Positions 49,976-58,164 of a stretch of DNA of 64,000 bases are shown here, piece by piece (positions within the stretch are counted from its first letter, which is position 1; every line of letters starts with the position of its first letter). Below the pieces are notes generated by a model. It did no database searches, had not been told where the DNA came from, and saw only the letters and a program-made list of their open reading frames with translations. The translations under genes were made by a program, and so were the position numbers. The stretch comes from Blautia coccoides (GTDB taxonomy: Bacteria > Bacillota > Clostridia > Lachnospirales > Lachnospiraceae), in assembly GCF_034355335.1 (NCBI RefSeq), contig NZ_CP136422.1:1243001-1307000 (forward strand), written 5' to 3'.

Positions 49976-52492
49976 ATGACAGATATTTTATTTGGGAATA
50001 ACAACAGACCTGTCTTGAAACTTCTGGCAAAGCGCTCGTTGAAAGCTCAAAAAAATACGATTGCGGTATTGGCAATCATGCTTGCTACGTTGCTTTTTAC
50101 CAGTTTGTTTACGATTGCCATTAGCTTGCAGACTGCTATGCAGGAAAGTAATATGAGGACAACCGGCACTTCTGCCCATGCTGGTATCAAGCGTTTATCA
50201 TGGGAAGAATATGAGAAGCTATCATCGGATACAGGAATAAAAGACATCGGATATTCAATTATCATAGGAAATGCCGTGGGCGATGATTTCAATAAGACGC
50301 CGACGGAACTGCGATATGGTGATGAAACTTATTCGGAACTGACCTTTATTACTCCTGATACCGGACATCTGCCGGAACAAAAAAATGAGATCGCCACCAG
50401 CCGTATTGTTCTGGATGCGATGGGACTGCCGGATAAAGTCGGCACACAAATGAAGGTGACCTTTACAACCGATACGGATACATTTACCGATACCTTTACG
50501 CTTTGCGGCATTTGGGATGGGGATGCTGTGGCGTACCGTCAAACAATGCTATTATCCAAAGCATATACGGAACAGGTAGCTCCGGTCATCCACGGGGAAA
50601 CGGACGGAACAACCCCACCTGTGGGAACCGGTTATATTGATGCTGTTATGATGATGCCTACGGCATGGAATATTGAAAAGCAGGCATTAGATGTGACTTC
50701 CGAATACGGTTTAGATGAACGGGTAAGTATTAACGACGCTTACGGAATGGCAACGGTCAATCTTTCTTCCATGCTGCCCCTTGTGGCCGGTATTGCGGTT
50801 ATCTTTATCGCAGGTTATCTTCTAATCTACAATGTGTTTTATATTTCTATCGCGCAGGATATTCGGTTTTATGGAATGTTGAAAACACTGGGAACCACCG
50901 CAAGACAAATAAGGAAAATCGTTTATAGAAAAGCAATTAAGCTATCTATTATGGGTATTCCTATTGGACTATTGTTGGGATGGCCGATTGGTCGGTTGTT
51001 GCTGCCTGCGATTGTAAATATGCTAACTGATGATATAAGGATCGTTACTACGGTAAATCCATTGATCTTTTTGGTAGCGATTTTCTTTTCCGCAATTACA
51101 GTTTTCATTAGCTGTCAAAAACCTGCGATATTGGCGGCTAAAGTTTCTCCGATGGAGGCACTGCACTATATTGAACAGACTGGTGGAAAGAAAAAGCAGC
51201 GGCGCAGTAAGCATATCAGCACAATGATGATGGCAAAGAACAATCTGACTCGAAACAAGAAAAAAGTAATGATCGTTACTTTGTCTTTTGCCCTTAGTAT
51301 TGTTCTCTTGAATAGCGTTTATACCTATGTGACCTCCTTTGACTTTGATAAGTTTGTGGCTGATTTCAGCCTTACAGATTTTACAGTTTCCGATACAACA
51401 GTAATCAACAATTATGCGCCATATAACACAGCGAATGTAAGCCAAGATTTTATTAGCCAGACAGAAAGTTTGAATGGTCTTGAAGATATAGGAAATATCT
51501 ACTTATGGACTTCCAAACAGCCGCTTTCTGAAAACGACCTCGCCCGATTACAGGAACTCTCTGCTTCTTCCAGTGATATTGCAAATGAACTGGAAAATTA
51601 TAGGGTTCGACAGGAACATGGTGTGAATGTATATGGCTTGGATGATTTTTCGGCAGAATATGTACAGGTGTTAGACGGTGAACTAAACACGGAACAGTGG
51701 AAAGCCGGGACCGGCGTGTATGTAACTCCATTGCGAATGATGGGTGATGGGTCTCTTTGCTTGTATAAACCGGGCGATCAAATTAGCGTGACACAGTTTG
51801 ATGGTACAAATAAAGTGTATGATGTGCTGGCTGTGGTAAGTATTCCAAGCGCATTACAAACTCCTTTGCAGGTAGACATGGGATTGGACTATATTTTCCC
51901 AACCAATGAACTTTTGGGAAATATGGTATCCGCTGACCAGCCGGCCATGAAAACAATCTTCAATGTGGATGAAGAACACCAGCTTGCCACAGAAAACTGG
52001 CTGAAAAATTACACTACGAATACGGACACTGCTTTGGATTATCTTTCAAAAGTGACCCTACGGCAGACCTTTGACGGGATGATCAATATGTATCGTCTTG
52101 TGGGCGGTGCTCTTTGTGCGATATTGGCTCTGATCGGTATACTGAACTTTATTAACTCCATAACAACGTCTATCTTGTCTCGGTACAGAGAAATTGCAAT
52201 GCTGCAATCGGTAGGTATGACAGGACGGCAGGTTAAGCAAATGTTGATATATGAAGGGATTGGTTATTCTATCTTGGGCCTTTTAGGTTCTCTGATACTT
52301 TCCGTTATAGCAAGTCTAACGGTGGTTCGGATGATGGGTGCAGAATTAACCTATTTTACATGGCATTTTACTCTGCTTCCGGTATTTCTCTGTATTATCC
52401 CTCTGATCCTCATTACAGCCATTGTTCCTTTGGTTTGCTATAACAAAATGGCACAAAAAACGGTGGTAGAGCGGCTACGCATTGCTGAATAA
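49976..52492 (+). CDS. FtsX/MacB-type ABC permease
   Basis: An 838-residue permease with two FtsX units. Each unit has a membrane helix, a large extracellular domain and three closely spaced helices (the first ending near residue 400 at ILAAKVSPMEALHYIEQ; the second at the C-terminus, ITTSILSRYREIAMLQSVGM). The protein starts 13 nt after the ATPase gene, with AAGGGGGC as ribosome site. It is probably the detoxifying or sensing transporter of the two-component system. Confidence 0.9.
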   Translation: MTDILFGNNNRPVLKLLAKRSLKAQKNTIAVLAIMLATLLFTSLFTIAISLQTAMQESNMRTTGTSAHAGIKRLSWEEYEKLSSDTGIKDIGYSIIIGNAVGDDFNKTPTELRYGDETYSELTFITPDTGHLPEQKNEIATSRIVLDAMGLPDKVGTQMKVTFTTDTDTFTDTFTLCGIWDGDAVAYRQTMLLSKAYTEQVAPVIHGETDGTTPPVGTGYIDAVMMMPTAWNIEKQALDVTSEYGLDERVSINDAYGMATVNLSSMLPLVAGIAVIFIAGYLLIYNVFYISIAQDIRFYGMLKTLGTTARQIRKIVYRKAIKLSIMGIPIGLLLGWPIGRLLLPAIVNMLTDDIRIVTTVNPLIFLVAIFFSAITVFISCQKPAILAAKVSPMEALHYIEQTGGKKKQRRSKHISTMMMAKNNLTRNKKKVMIVTLSFALSIVLLNSVYTYVTSFDFDKFVADFSLTDFTVSDTTVINNYAPYNTANVSQDFISQTESLNGLEDIGNIYLWTSKQPLSENDLARLQELSASSSDIANELENYRVRQEHGVNVYGLDDFSAEYVQVLDGELNTEQWKAGTGVYVTPLRMMGDGSLCLYKPGDQISVTQFDGTNKVYDVLAVVSIPSALQTPLQVDMGLDYIFPTNELLGNMVSADQPAMKTIFNVDEEHQLATENWLKNYTTNTDTALDYLSKVTLRQTFDGMINMYRLVGGALCAILALIGILNFINSITTSILSRYREIAMLQSVGMTGRQVKQMLIYEGIGYSILGLLGSLILSVIASLTVVRMMGAELTYFTWHFTLLPVFLCIIPLILITAIVPLVCYNKMAQKTVVERLRIAE

Positions 52493-52583
52493 AATACGCA
52501 GACACGAAACGGTCATCCGAAAGGGTGGCCGTTTTCAAATGTCACAAAAATGTGAATTTTTAGCCGACAAAATGGGGCTGACG

Positions 52584-52615
52584 GTGACATTTCTGTGAGG
52601 TTTCTATTTTATGAT
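52584..52615 (+). promoter_or_regulatory. ABC operon 2 promoter with GTGA box (copy 3)
   Basis: GTGACATTTCTGTGAGGTTT has GTGA at 52584 and 52595. TATGAT (52610-52615) lies at the same 15-nt distance as in the other copies. Confidence 0.75.
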
Positions 52616-52670
52616 GCTATAAGACAAAGAAACTCGCACACAGCGAGTATCATCAAAAGGGGGTAATATT

Positions 52671-53585
52671 TTGGATTATATTCTCAAAGCCGAGAATTTG
52701 ACGAAGATTTACGGCCACCATAAAGCATTAGACAATTTTTCCATACACATTCCGCAGGGGGTTATCTATGGATTAGTAGGAAAAAATGGTGCTGGCAAAA
52801 CAACCTTGCTTCGGATAATTTGCGGACTGCAAGAAGCTACTTTCGGGGATTATTCCCTATATGGAATTAGCAGCCGAAAACACGAAATCCTGAACGCAAG
52901 AAAAGAAATGGGGGCCGTGATTGAAACACCGGCTATCTATCTGGATATGTCGGCCACCGGAAACTTAAAGGAACAGTATCGTGTGTTGGGACTACGATCA
53001 TTCGATACCATTCCTCAACTTCTGAAGATGGTGGGCTTGGAGGGTACCGGCAGGAAAAAGGCAAAGAATTTTAGCTTAGGTATGAGGCAGCGATTAGGAA
53101 TTGCGATTGCTCTTGTGGGAAATCCAAGGTTTTTGGTGTTAGACGAGCCAATCAACGGACTCGACCCGCAGGGCATCATTGAAATGCGGCAGCTTCTTTT
53201 GAACCTCAATCAGCAGTATGGTATTACCATTTTGGTATCCAGCCACATTCTCGATGAGCTGTCCCGTCTTGCTACGCATTACGGCTTTATCGACAACGGA
53301 AAGATGATTAAAGAAATCAGTGCGGATGATTTGGAAAACTCGTTCCGCAAGTCTATCCGAATTGAAGTAACAGATGGCAAAGCGTTGGCCGCCGTTTTGA
53401 AGCAGACAGGCCAACCTTACAAAATGCCTGCTCCCAATGTGGCAGAGATTTATCACAGATTAAATATTTCCCAGCTTACATCTGCCCTGGAGAAGTACCA
53501 TTGTGATCTGCTGTCCATTCAGGAACAGGAAGAAAATCTGGAAAGCTACTATGTTGATTTAATCGGAGGTGTTAGCCATGAGTAG
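52671..53585 (+). CDS. ABC transporter ATPase (BcrA/LanF-like)
   Basis: A 304-residue ATPase of the bacitracin/lantibiotic-immunity type. Walker A is GLVGKNGAGKTTLLRIICGL, signature FSLGMRQRLGIAIAL, Walker B FLVLDEPINGLDPQG, switch VSSHILDELSRLA. A C-terminal extension of about 80 residues is typical of BcrA-like proteins. The start is the TTG at 52671 after AGGGGGT. It pairs with the ABC-2 permease that overlaps its end. Confidence 0.9.
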   Translation: MDYILKAENLTKIYGHHKALDNFSIHIPQGVIYGLVGKNGAGKTTLLRIICGLQEATFGDYSLYGISSRKHEILNARKEMGAVIETPAIYLDMSATGNLKEQYRVLGLRSFDTIPQLLKMVGLEGTGRKKAKNFSLGMRQRLGIAIALVGNPRFLVLDEPINGLDPQGIIEMRQLLLNLNQQYGITILVSSHILDELSRLATHYGFIDNGKMIKEISADDLENSFRKSIRIEVTDGKALAAVLKQTGQPYKMPAPNVAEIYHRLNISQLTSALEKYHCDLLSIQEQEENLESYYVDLIGGVSHE

Positions 53586-54432
53586 ACTGTTGGTATCAAC
53601 ATTTATTCGTATGCTGAAAAAAGTTATATTTTGGTTTTTTGTGCTTTGTATGTTTGCATACGGAGTGTATACTGCATTAAATATAGCTTCGGAGGCTCGT
53701 ATAGGATTTGTGCTAGATAGATGCCTTTTTGAGTGCTTACCACTGATGGGGCTTATATCTGCAATCTTTACGAGCCTGTTTATTGGTTCCGAGTACAGCG
53801 ATGGTACAATTCGCAATAAGATAATAGTCGGCCATTCTCGAATACGGATTTACTTAGCAAATCTTATTGTGTGTGCGATTGCCAGTGTATTGATTTCGCT
53901 GTCCTATACCGTTGGAGTTTTTGTAATAGGAAACATGAATGGCGGTGAACTGATAACAGAAACAGCTACAATTTTTCTGTGCATGATAAGCAGTCTTATG
54001 ATTTCTATAACCTTCGCCAGCATTATGACGCTACTTGCTATCCTGAATACAAATAAGGCAGGCAATGTAGTTGTGAGTATGATACTGGCTTTGGTTCTAC
54101 TGGTATCCGGTTCTTTTATCCATCAGAAACTTGGAGAACCAAAACTATACGATAACTATGTGACTGTCAATGAAATGGGTATCCCTACACAAGTTGAACA
54201 GCTTCCGAACCCTCAATACATTGAAGGTACACCACGGATTGTTCTTGAAGTTCTTAGCGATCTGCTACCCTCTGGACAGGCCATCCAACTTGCAGATGCG
54301 TTTGACACAGAGGGAATGACGGATGAAAGCATAGCAAAGGCCCCTTACAGATGGATGGGATATTCTCTGTTGGTGACATTTCTAACTTCTGTTTTGGGAA
54401 TTGCCCTGTTTCAGAAAAAAGAAATTCGATGA
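53578..54432 (+). CDS. ABC-2-type permease (LanE/BcrB-like)
   Basis: A 284-residue membrane protein with about six helices (VIFWFFVLCMFAYGVYTALN, LVICAIASVLISLSYTVGVF and others) and the GSEYSDGTIRNKIIVGHSR loop typical of immunity permeases. The ATG at 53578 follows GGAGGTG and overlaps the ATPase stop. Together with the ATPase it should export or expel a bacteriocin or bacitracin-like compound from the membrane. Confidence 0.88.
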   Translation: MSRLLVSTFIRMLKKVIFWFFVLCMFAYGVYTALNIASEARIGFVLDRCLFECLPLMGLISAIFTSLFIGSEYSDGTIRNKIIVGHSRIRIYLANLIVCAIASVLISLSYTVGVFVIGNMNGGELITETATIFLCMISSLMISITFASIMTLLAILNTNKAGNVVVSMILALVLLVSGSFIHQKLGEPKLYDNYVTVNEMGIPTQVEQLPNPQYIEGTPRIVLEVLSDLLPSGQAIQLADAFDTEGMTDESIAKAPYRWMGYSLLVTFLTSVLGIALFQKKEIR

Positions 54433-54506
54433 AGAAAAGGCAATAAATTTTCAAATCTCACAGGTTAGTGAGATTTCAACCCATTATTTTGTCGAAACAG
54501 AGAATG

Positions 54507-54776
54507 TCAGTGACATTTCTGTGAGAATTGCTTGTTAAGATAAGCGAAAAAGAAACAACCTGCCGGACGACGGCAAAAGAAAAAAAGCCGTCGTAGAGCA
54601 GACAATTTGACACGCTCATTTAAAACGGCGGCTTTGATTTTCAGAGCCGCCGTTTCTTTGCGTTTACACAAACCTATGACGACTTGCAGGGACACGGTAG
54701 CCGATTGGAGGTTATTTTGTCGTGTCTCGTTTGCTTTTTCAAAGCTCACATGATCTACATCAGTTAAAAAAAGCAT
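54507..54776 (-). CDS. Doubtful minus-strand ORF
   Basis: An 89-codon frame opposite the small-RNA candidate. In its favour, GGAGGAGGAGTA directly precedes the ATG, and the start (MLFLTDVDHVSFEKANETRQ) looks protein-like. Against it, the C-terminal part (RRLFFFCRRPAGCFFFAYLN) is the complement of the hairpins and reads unlike a normal protein. I do not assign a function. Confidence 0.3.
   Translation of the reverse strand: MLFLTDVDHVSFEKANETRQNNLQSATVSLQVVIGLCKRKETAALKIKAAVLNERVKLSALRRLFFFCRRPAGCFFFAYLNKQFSQKCH
54510..54541 (+). promoter_or_regulatory. Orphan promoter with GTGA box (copy 4)
   Basis: GTGACATTTCTGTGAGAATT has GTGA at 54510 and 54521. TAAGAT (54536-54541) sits 15 nt from the second half-site, as in the three copies before real genes. 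No protein gene follows on this strand for about 450 bp. Confidence 0.65.
54548..54660 (+). ncRNA. Candidate small RNA of the antibiotic-response regulon
   Basis: Downstream of the fourth GTGA promoter lie two strong hairpins. The first is ACGACGGC (54567-54574) with GCCGTCGT (54587-54594) and an A-rich loop. The second is AAACGGCGGCT (54623-54633) with AGCCGCCGTTT (54645-54655), followed by CTTTG. A transcript of about 110 nt could end at the second stem. The T-run is weak. It may instead be the leader of a gene lost from the cassette. A minus-strand ORF also covers this region. Confidence 0.35.
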
Positions 54777-54834
54777 TACTCCTCCTCCGGGCAAGTATAC
54801 CATTGCATCGGCACTATCGTTCCATGTAATTCAG

Positions 54835-54891
54835 TATAATAGTGGCTGTTCTTGGCGCGCCAGTTTTCCATCGCGGAAATCTGGCGTTTTT
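54835..54891 (+). promoter_or_regulatory. Promoter followed at once by a terminator
   Basis: TATAAT (54835-54840) is followed 16 nt later by CGCCAG (54857-54862) paired with CTGGCG (54880-54885), with an inner TTCC/GGAA pair, and then TTTTTT. The -35 is weak. A transcript from here would end after about 45 nt unless read-through occurs. This suggests an attenuated leader for the sigma-like gene or a very short RNA. Confidence 0.5.
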
Positions 54892-54949
54892 TGTTTCCAA
54901 TTTTTAGAAAATACTCGGACAATATGTCGATGTCGTGCCCCGCCTACTG

Positions 54950-54973
54950 ATCTGAATTCAAAAAAATTCAGAT
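54950..54973. promoter_or_regulatory. Perfect inverted repeat at the sigma-like gene start
   Basis: ATCTGAATT (54950-54958) and AATTCAGAT (54965-54973) with loop CAAAAA lie directly before the TTGGAGG ribosome site. As DNA this could be an operator; as RNA it is a hairpin touching the ribosome site. Confidence 0.5.
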
Positions 54974-54986
54974 TGGAGGAAAGGAC

Positions 54987-55457
54987 ATGGAAGGCAGACA
55001 GCCCAAAAGAAGAAAAGATAAATACAACCCATATGAAATCTATGAGAAGGACGGAAAATATTATGTTTCATTTCGCAATGGTGAAAAAGAGTACAAGGAT
55101 TTGGAAATAGGAAAGAATGTATATGAGGCTTTTAATACGTTTGAATTGCAGGACGTGTCGCATATGAATATTGTGGACAGGCATTTGGAACAGTCAGAAA
55201 TCTGGGATTCCAGTTTATATGAACGGATATTTCAGAAAGAAGAAAGTGTAGAGGATACGGTTCTGAATAAACTGGACACGGAACGGTTACATAGTGCAAT
55301 CCAGCAGTTGTCGGAAATTCAGAGAAGACGATTGATGAAGTATTATTTTGAAGATAAGAATTATGAGCAGATTGCACAGGAAGAAGGATGCTCTTTTCAG
55401 ATGGTAGCAAAGTCTGTAAAAGCAGCAATCAGAAATTTGAAAAAGATTTTGAGATAG
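54987..55457 (+). CDS. Sigma-70-region-4-like regulator
   Basis: A 156-residue protein. The C-terminal half is a sigma region 4 helix-turn-helix (LHSAIQQLSEIQRRRLMKYY, YEQIAQEEGCSFQMVAKSVK). The N-terminal part (RRKDKYNPYEIYEKDGKYYV) is an unrelated beta-rich segment and region 2 is absent. Such proteins are frequent regulators in Tn916- and Tn1549-like elements. It is preceded by TTGGAGG and a hairpin and followed by a terminator. It may control excision or the recombinase genes. Confidence 0.8.
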   Translation: MEGRQPKRRKDKYNPYEIYEKDGKYYVSFRNGEKEYKDLEIGKNVYEAFNTFELQDVSHMNIVDRHLEQSEIWDSSLYERIFQKEESVEDTVLNKLDTERLHSAIQQLSEIQRRRLMKYYFEDKNYEQIAQEEGCSFQMVAKSVKAAIRNLKKILR

Positions 55458-55484
55458 TGGGTTGAAAAATAGCATTTAAGTGAG

Positions 55485-55532
55485 GAAACAGGTGGAAAGA
55501 GAAATATTCTGATCCGCCTGTTTCTTCTTTTA
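55485..55532 (+). terminator. Terminator after the sigma-like gene
   Basis: GAAACAGGTGG (55485-55495) pairs with CCGCCTGTTTC (55514-55524) with one G-T or mismatch pair, followed by TTCTTTTAT. Confidence 0.75.
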
Positions 55533-55988
55533 TCACAAAAACTGGGGAGCAGGACGAACCTTGACAAATTCATATACATTCATCAGGCACATTCCTGTTG
55601 TTATCGTGATGAGCGTAAGTCACATTAACAGATACGCTATGACACAGGCTGGGTAAAGACAGCGAAATCCCACCCGTATACTTCCTTTTGGTTTCAGTTT
55701 GTATTACCCGGACTGTTGAGCGAAAAATATCTGGTTATAACTGTCAGATTGCATCTGGCAGGGCGATGACAGACAACAGGCATAATGATACTCCTGTCCG
55801 GTCATAAAGTCGTGTATACAAAATATTTCTTTGATGCCGCAACAAGTGAGGGCAGCTTCAGGAGATCCCTGGAGAGGAAAAATCCCAATCCCATATATTT
55901 ATTTTAAATAAAATCCTGTGGAGCTGATTAGCAGTCAGCCGTCTGATGATTTCCCAATTACAAGTCGGGACGTCGCGGACAAATAGGC
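55533..55988. other. 450-bp gene-free stretch with hairpins
   Basis: No supported reading frame on either strand. It holds several inverted repeats. CTGTCAGAT with ATCTGGCAG (about 55750-55771) makes a 9-bp stem with a 3-base loop. ACAGG with CCTGT lies a little further on. TTTATTTTAAATAAA is a perfect palindrome near 55900. It is less AT-rich than the neighbouring genes. A structured RNA, a replication/transfer origin or a degraded insert are all possible. Confidence 0.45.
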
Positions 55989-56048
55989 TTGTATTTTACA
56001 TATTTAGGGATAACAACAGTTAGAAAGTCGAGAGGAGATAAAGCAAAG

Positions 56049-56570
56049 ATGGAAGATAGAAACGTCAGGCGTGGGGATATTTATCACGCCGACCTCGATC
56101 CTGTATTTGGAAGTGAACAGGGCGGTTATCGTCCGGTGCTGGTGATTCAGAATAATATAGGAAATCAATACAGTCCGACAGTGATCGTGGCAGCAATTAC
56201 AAGTAAAGAAAAAATGAAACTGTCAACACACATTGCAGTCCCGGAAATGGAAGGTTTGGAAAAGGATTCTGTAGTGCTACTAGAGCAGCTCAGAACTTTA
56301 GATAAAAGACGGTTGGAAAATTATGTGTGTACCTTAGATCGTACTGAAATGGAGAAAATCAATAAAGCAATCCGAAGAAGTACCGGAATACCGAAAATTA
56401 TTGAAAAACCGTTAGTCGTGAGCTTGTGCAGAGTATGTGCAGGCAATTTTTATGAGGTGCCGGGACGTTATATCCGGCGGGTGAATCCGGAGCAGCGATA
56501 TAAGGAATTATGTATGTTCTGCAATGTCCGGAATGGGTACGACTATTATATAGGAAGAAAGAACAAGTAA
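56049..56570 (+). CDS. MazF/PemK-family protein with C-terminal zinc-binding extension
   Basis: A 173-residue protein. The first 110 residues are a MazF/PemK fold (VRRGDIYHADLDPVFGSEQG, GYRPVLVIQNNIGN, then VAAITSK), the family of ribosome-independent mRNA endoribonucleases. After it comes an extra domain with two CxxC pairs (CRVCAGNF and CMFCNVRNGYDYYIG), probably one zinc site. No MazE-like antitoxin is seen upstream, so it may be a regulator or be paired with an unrecognised partner. The ATG at 56049 follows GAGGAGA. Confidence 0.8.
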   Translation: MEDRNVRRGDIYHADLDPVFGSEQGGYRPVLVIQNNIGNQYSPTVIVAAITSKEKMKLSTHIAVPEMEGLEKDSVVLLEQLRTLDKRRLENYVCTLDRTEMEKINKAIRRSTGIPKIIEKPLVVSLCRVCAGNFYEVPGRYIRRVNPEQRYKELCMFCNVRNGYDYYIGRKNK

Positions 56571-56584
56571 CACGTAAAAGTCAA

Positions 56585-56716
56585 GTGTGCGATTTGAAAA
56601 TTCGCACATTGGACGATGTAGACGAAAATGGATATCTTAGTGGTGTACCGTTTTTAGATGTTACACAGCTAAAAACTACCGGTAGTAAAGCGCAAAGATT
56701 AGGACGAGGAGGATAA
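56585..56716 (+). CDS. Possible 43-residue protein between mazF-like and xis-like genes
   Basis: A frame from the GTG at 56585 reads VCDLKIRTLDDVDENGYLSG, VPFLDVTQLKTTGSKAQRLG and then RGG. The composition is protein-like but the ribosome site is poor. It overlaps an inverted repeat, TGTGCGA (56586-56592) with TCGCACA (56602-56608). It ends 4 bp before the excisionase-like gene and could be translated by coupling. Confidence 0.4.
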   Translation: MCDLKIRTLDDVDENGYLSGVPFLDVTQLKTTGSKAQRLGRGG

Positions 56717-56720
56717 CGTC

Positions 56721-56948
56721 ATGGCAATGATAGAGAATGAAATGGAAAAGAAAGTATATAAAGTAGAAGATGTTCAAAATTTGCTTGGGCTGGGACGCTC
56801 CAAGGCATATGAATTTATAGAAAATGTTTATTATGACAGAAAACCATTCCGGGTGTTGAAGATTGGCAGATCTTATCGTATCCCATGCAATTCTTTTGAT
56901 AAGTGGCTGAATGGAGACGAGGAGAGAGAAAGAGTGAGAGCAGAATGA
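56721..56948 (+). CDS. Excisionase-like helix-turn-helix protein
   Basis: A 75-residue protein with the MerR/Xis-like HTH_17 layout (KVYKVEDVQNLLGLGRSKAY, EFIENV, RVLKIGRSYRIPCNSFDKWL). GAGGAGGA precedes the ATG. It overlaps the first recombinase gene (ATGA). Beside two integrases it most likely directs excision of the element. Confidence 0.88.
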   Translation: MAMIENEMEKKVYKVEDVQNLLGLGRSKAYEFIENVYYDRKPFRVLKIGRSYRIPCNSFDKWLNGDEERERVRAE

Positions 56949-58162
56949 AACAGAAAGAAACGCAGCAAGAGACAATGTCAAAGGAAAAGAGAGTTGTCTT
57001 TTTTGAAGGAAAATCATGGTATCACAGAACCAAAGAGCTGCAGGACGATCTGACGACAAAATATGGGAAAAAAGGTGGCTTTGAAACGCCGGAAGAAGCA
57101 GAGAAAAGTTACTGGGAATATGAAAAAAGATACCAGAAGAAGCAGAGAGATCTCCAGATTGCAAAAATGCAAAAGACAGATGTGATGCTTGGGGATTATC
57201 TGGAATACTGGTTTGAAAATATTTTCAGTCCGAGAATTGAGACAACCACGAGAATGGTTGGAGCATATACCTTATATAATCTGATTCTTCCGAGTATGGA
57301 AGCGGATATCAAATTAAGGTATGTTTCAGTAGAGTATTTAGATGCTCTACTGGAACGTGTCGCGAAAATCTGTCCTTCAGCGGGAAATAAAGGGCGGGAG
57401 CTTTTGAGTATCGCCATGAAAGATGCAGCAAGAGATAAGTTCATAAGCTATAATCCAATGCCTGAGACAAAGCCATATCCGAGAGCAAAACCAAAGGTAA
57501 GGGTATTAGGCAAAGAAAAATTGAAGGTTTTTCTTGAAGCTGCGAGCAAGAATCCTTGGTATCTGGAAATTTTACTGGGACTGTTTTGTGGATTACGAAA
57601 AGGAGAAATCCTTGGATTGAAGTTTCAGGACTTTGATTTTGAAAAGCAGACGGTCAGAATCAGCAGACAGATTGTCGGAAATCTTAAAGTGAAAGAACAG
57701 GAATTTACGATTACGGAATATGCTGTTATCGAACGGAATCCAAAGACGGAGAACAGTTACCGGATATTAAGAGTTCCGAAAGTGGTGATGCGGGAAGTGA
57801 AACACAGACAACAGTTAATTGATAAGCGTAAAGCAGATATGGGGGTAGCGTACAAGGATTATGATTATGTATCTTGTCAGGAAAACGGCGAACCCCGATC
57901 ATTAACGGCAATGAATCAGGCACTTACGAAAATCTGTAACAGAAATGGATTGCCAAATATCACCGTACATGGACTCAGACATATGTTTGCGACCATTTTA
58001 ATTGAGCTTGGAGTTCCATTGTTTAAAATATCTGGTCTGTTAGGTCATAGTTCCGTTCATACGACTTACGAATATTATTGTGAGATTATGGACGAGCAGG
58101 ATAAGATTATTGCGTTTGTAAATAATACATTTGTACCACAACAAACCGGAACGGAGGGATAG
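56945..58162 (+). CDS. Tyrosine recombinase 1 (integrase)
   Basis: A 405-residue phage-type integrase. An N-terminal arm-binding domain and a core-binding SAM-like domain (about 90-180) are followed by the catalytic domain. Catalytic residues visible are Arg in FCGLRKGEILGL, the HGLRHMFATIL pair, His in LGHSSVHTTYEYY and the nucleophilic Tyr in YEYYCEIMD. It overlaps the excisionase-like gene and lies 2 nt before the second integrase gene. It should act on the attachment sites in uvrB. Confidence 0.92.
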   Translation: MKQKETQQETMSKEKRVVFFEGKSWYHRTKELQDDLTTKYGKKGGFETPEEAEKSYWEYEKRYQKKQRDLQIAKMQKTDVMLGDYLEYWFENIFSPRIETTTRMVGAYTLYNLILPSMEADIKLRYVSVEYLDALLERVAKICPSAGNKGRELLSIAMKDAARDKFISYNPMPETKPYPRAKPKVRVLGKEKLKVFLEAASKNPWYLEILLGLFCGLRKGEILGLKFQDFDFEKQTVRISRQIVGNLKVKEQEFTITEYAVIERNPKTENSYRILRVPKVVMREVKHRQQLIDKRKADMGVAYKDYDYVSCQENGEPRSLTAMNQALTKICNRNGLPNITVHGLRHMFATILIELGVPLFKISGLLGHSSVHTTYEYYCEIMDEQDKIIAFVNNTFVPQQTGTEG

Positions 58163-58164
58163 CC

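Noticed and set aside
55562..55567. TTGACA in the gene-free stretch as a promoter
   Set aside because: No -10-like hexamer lies at 16-18 bp, so I do not call a promoter.
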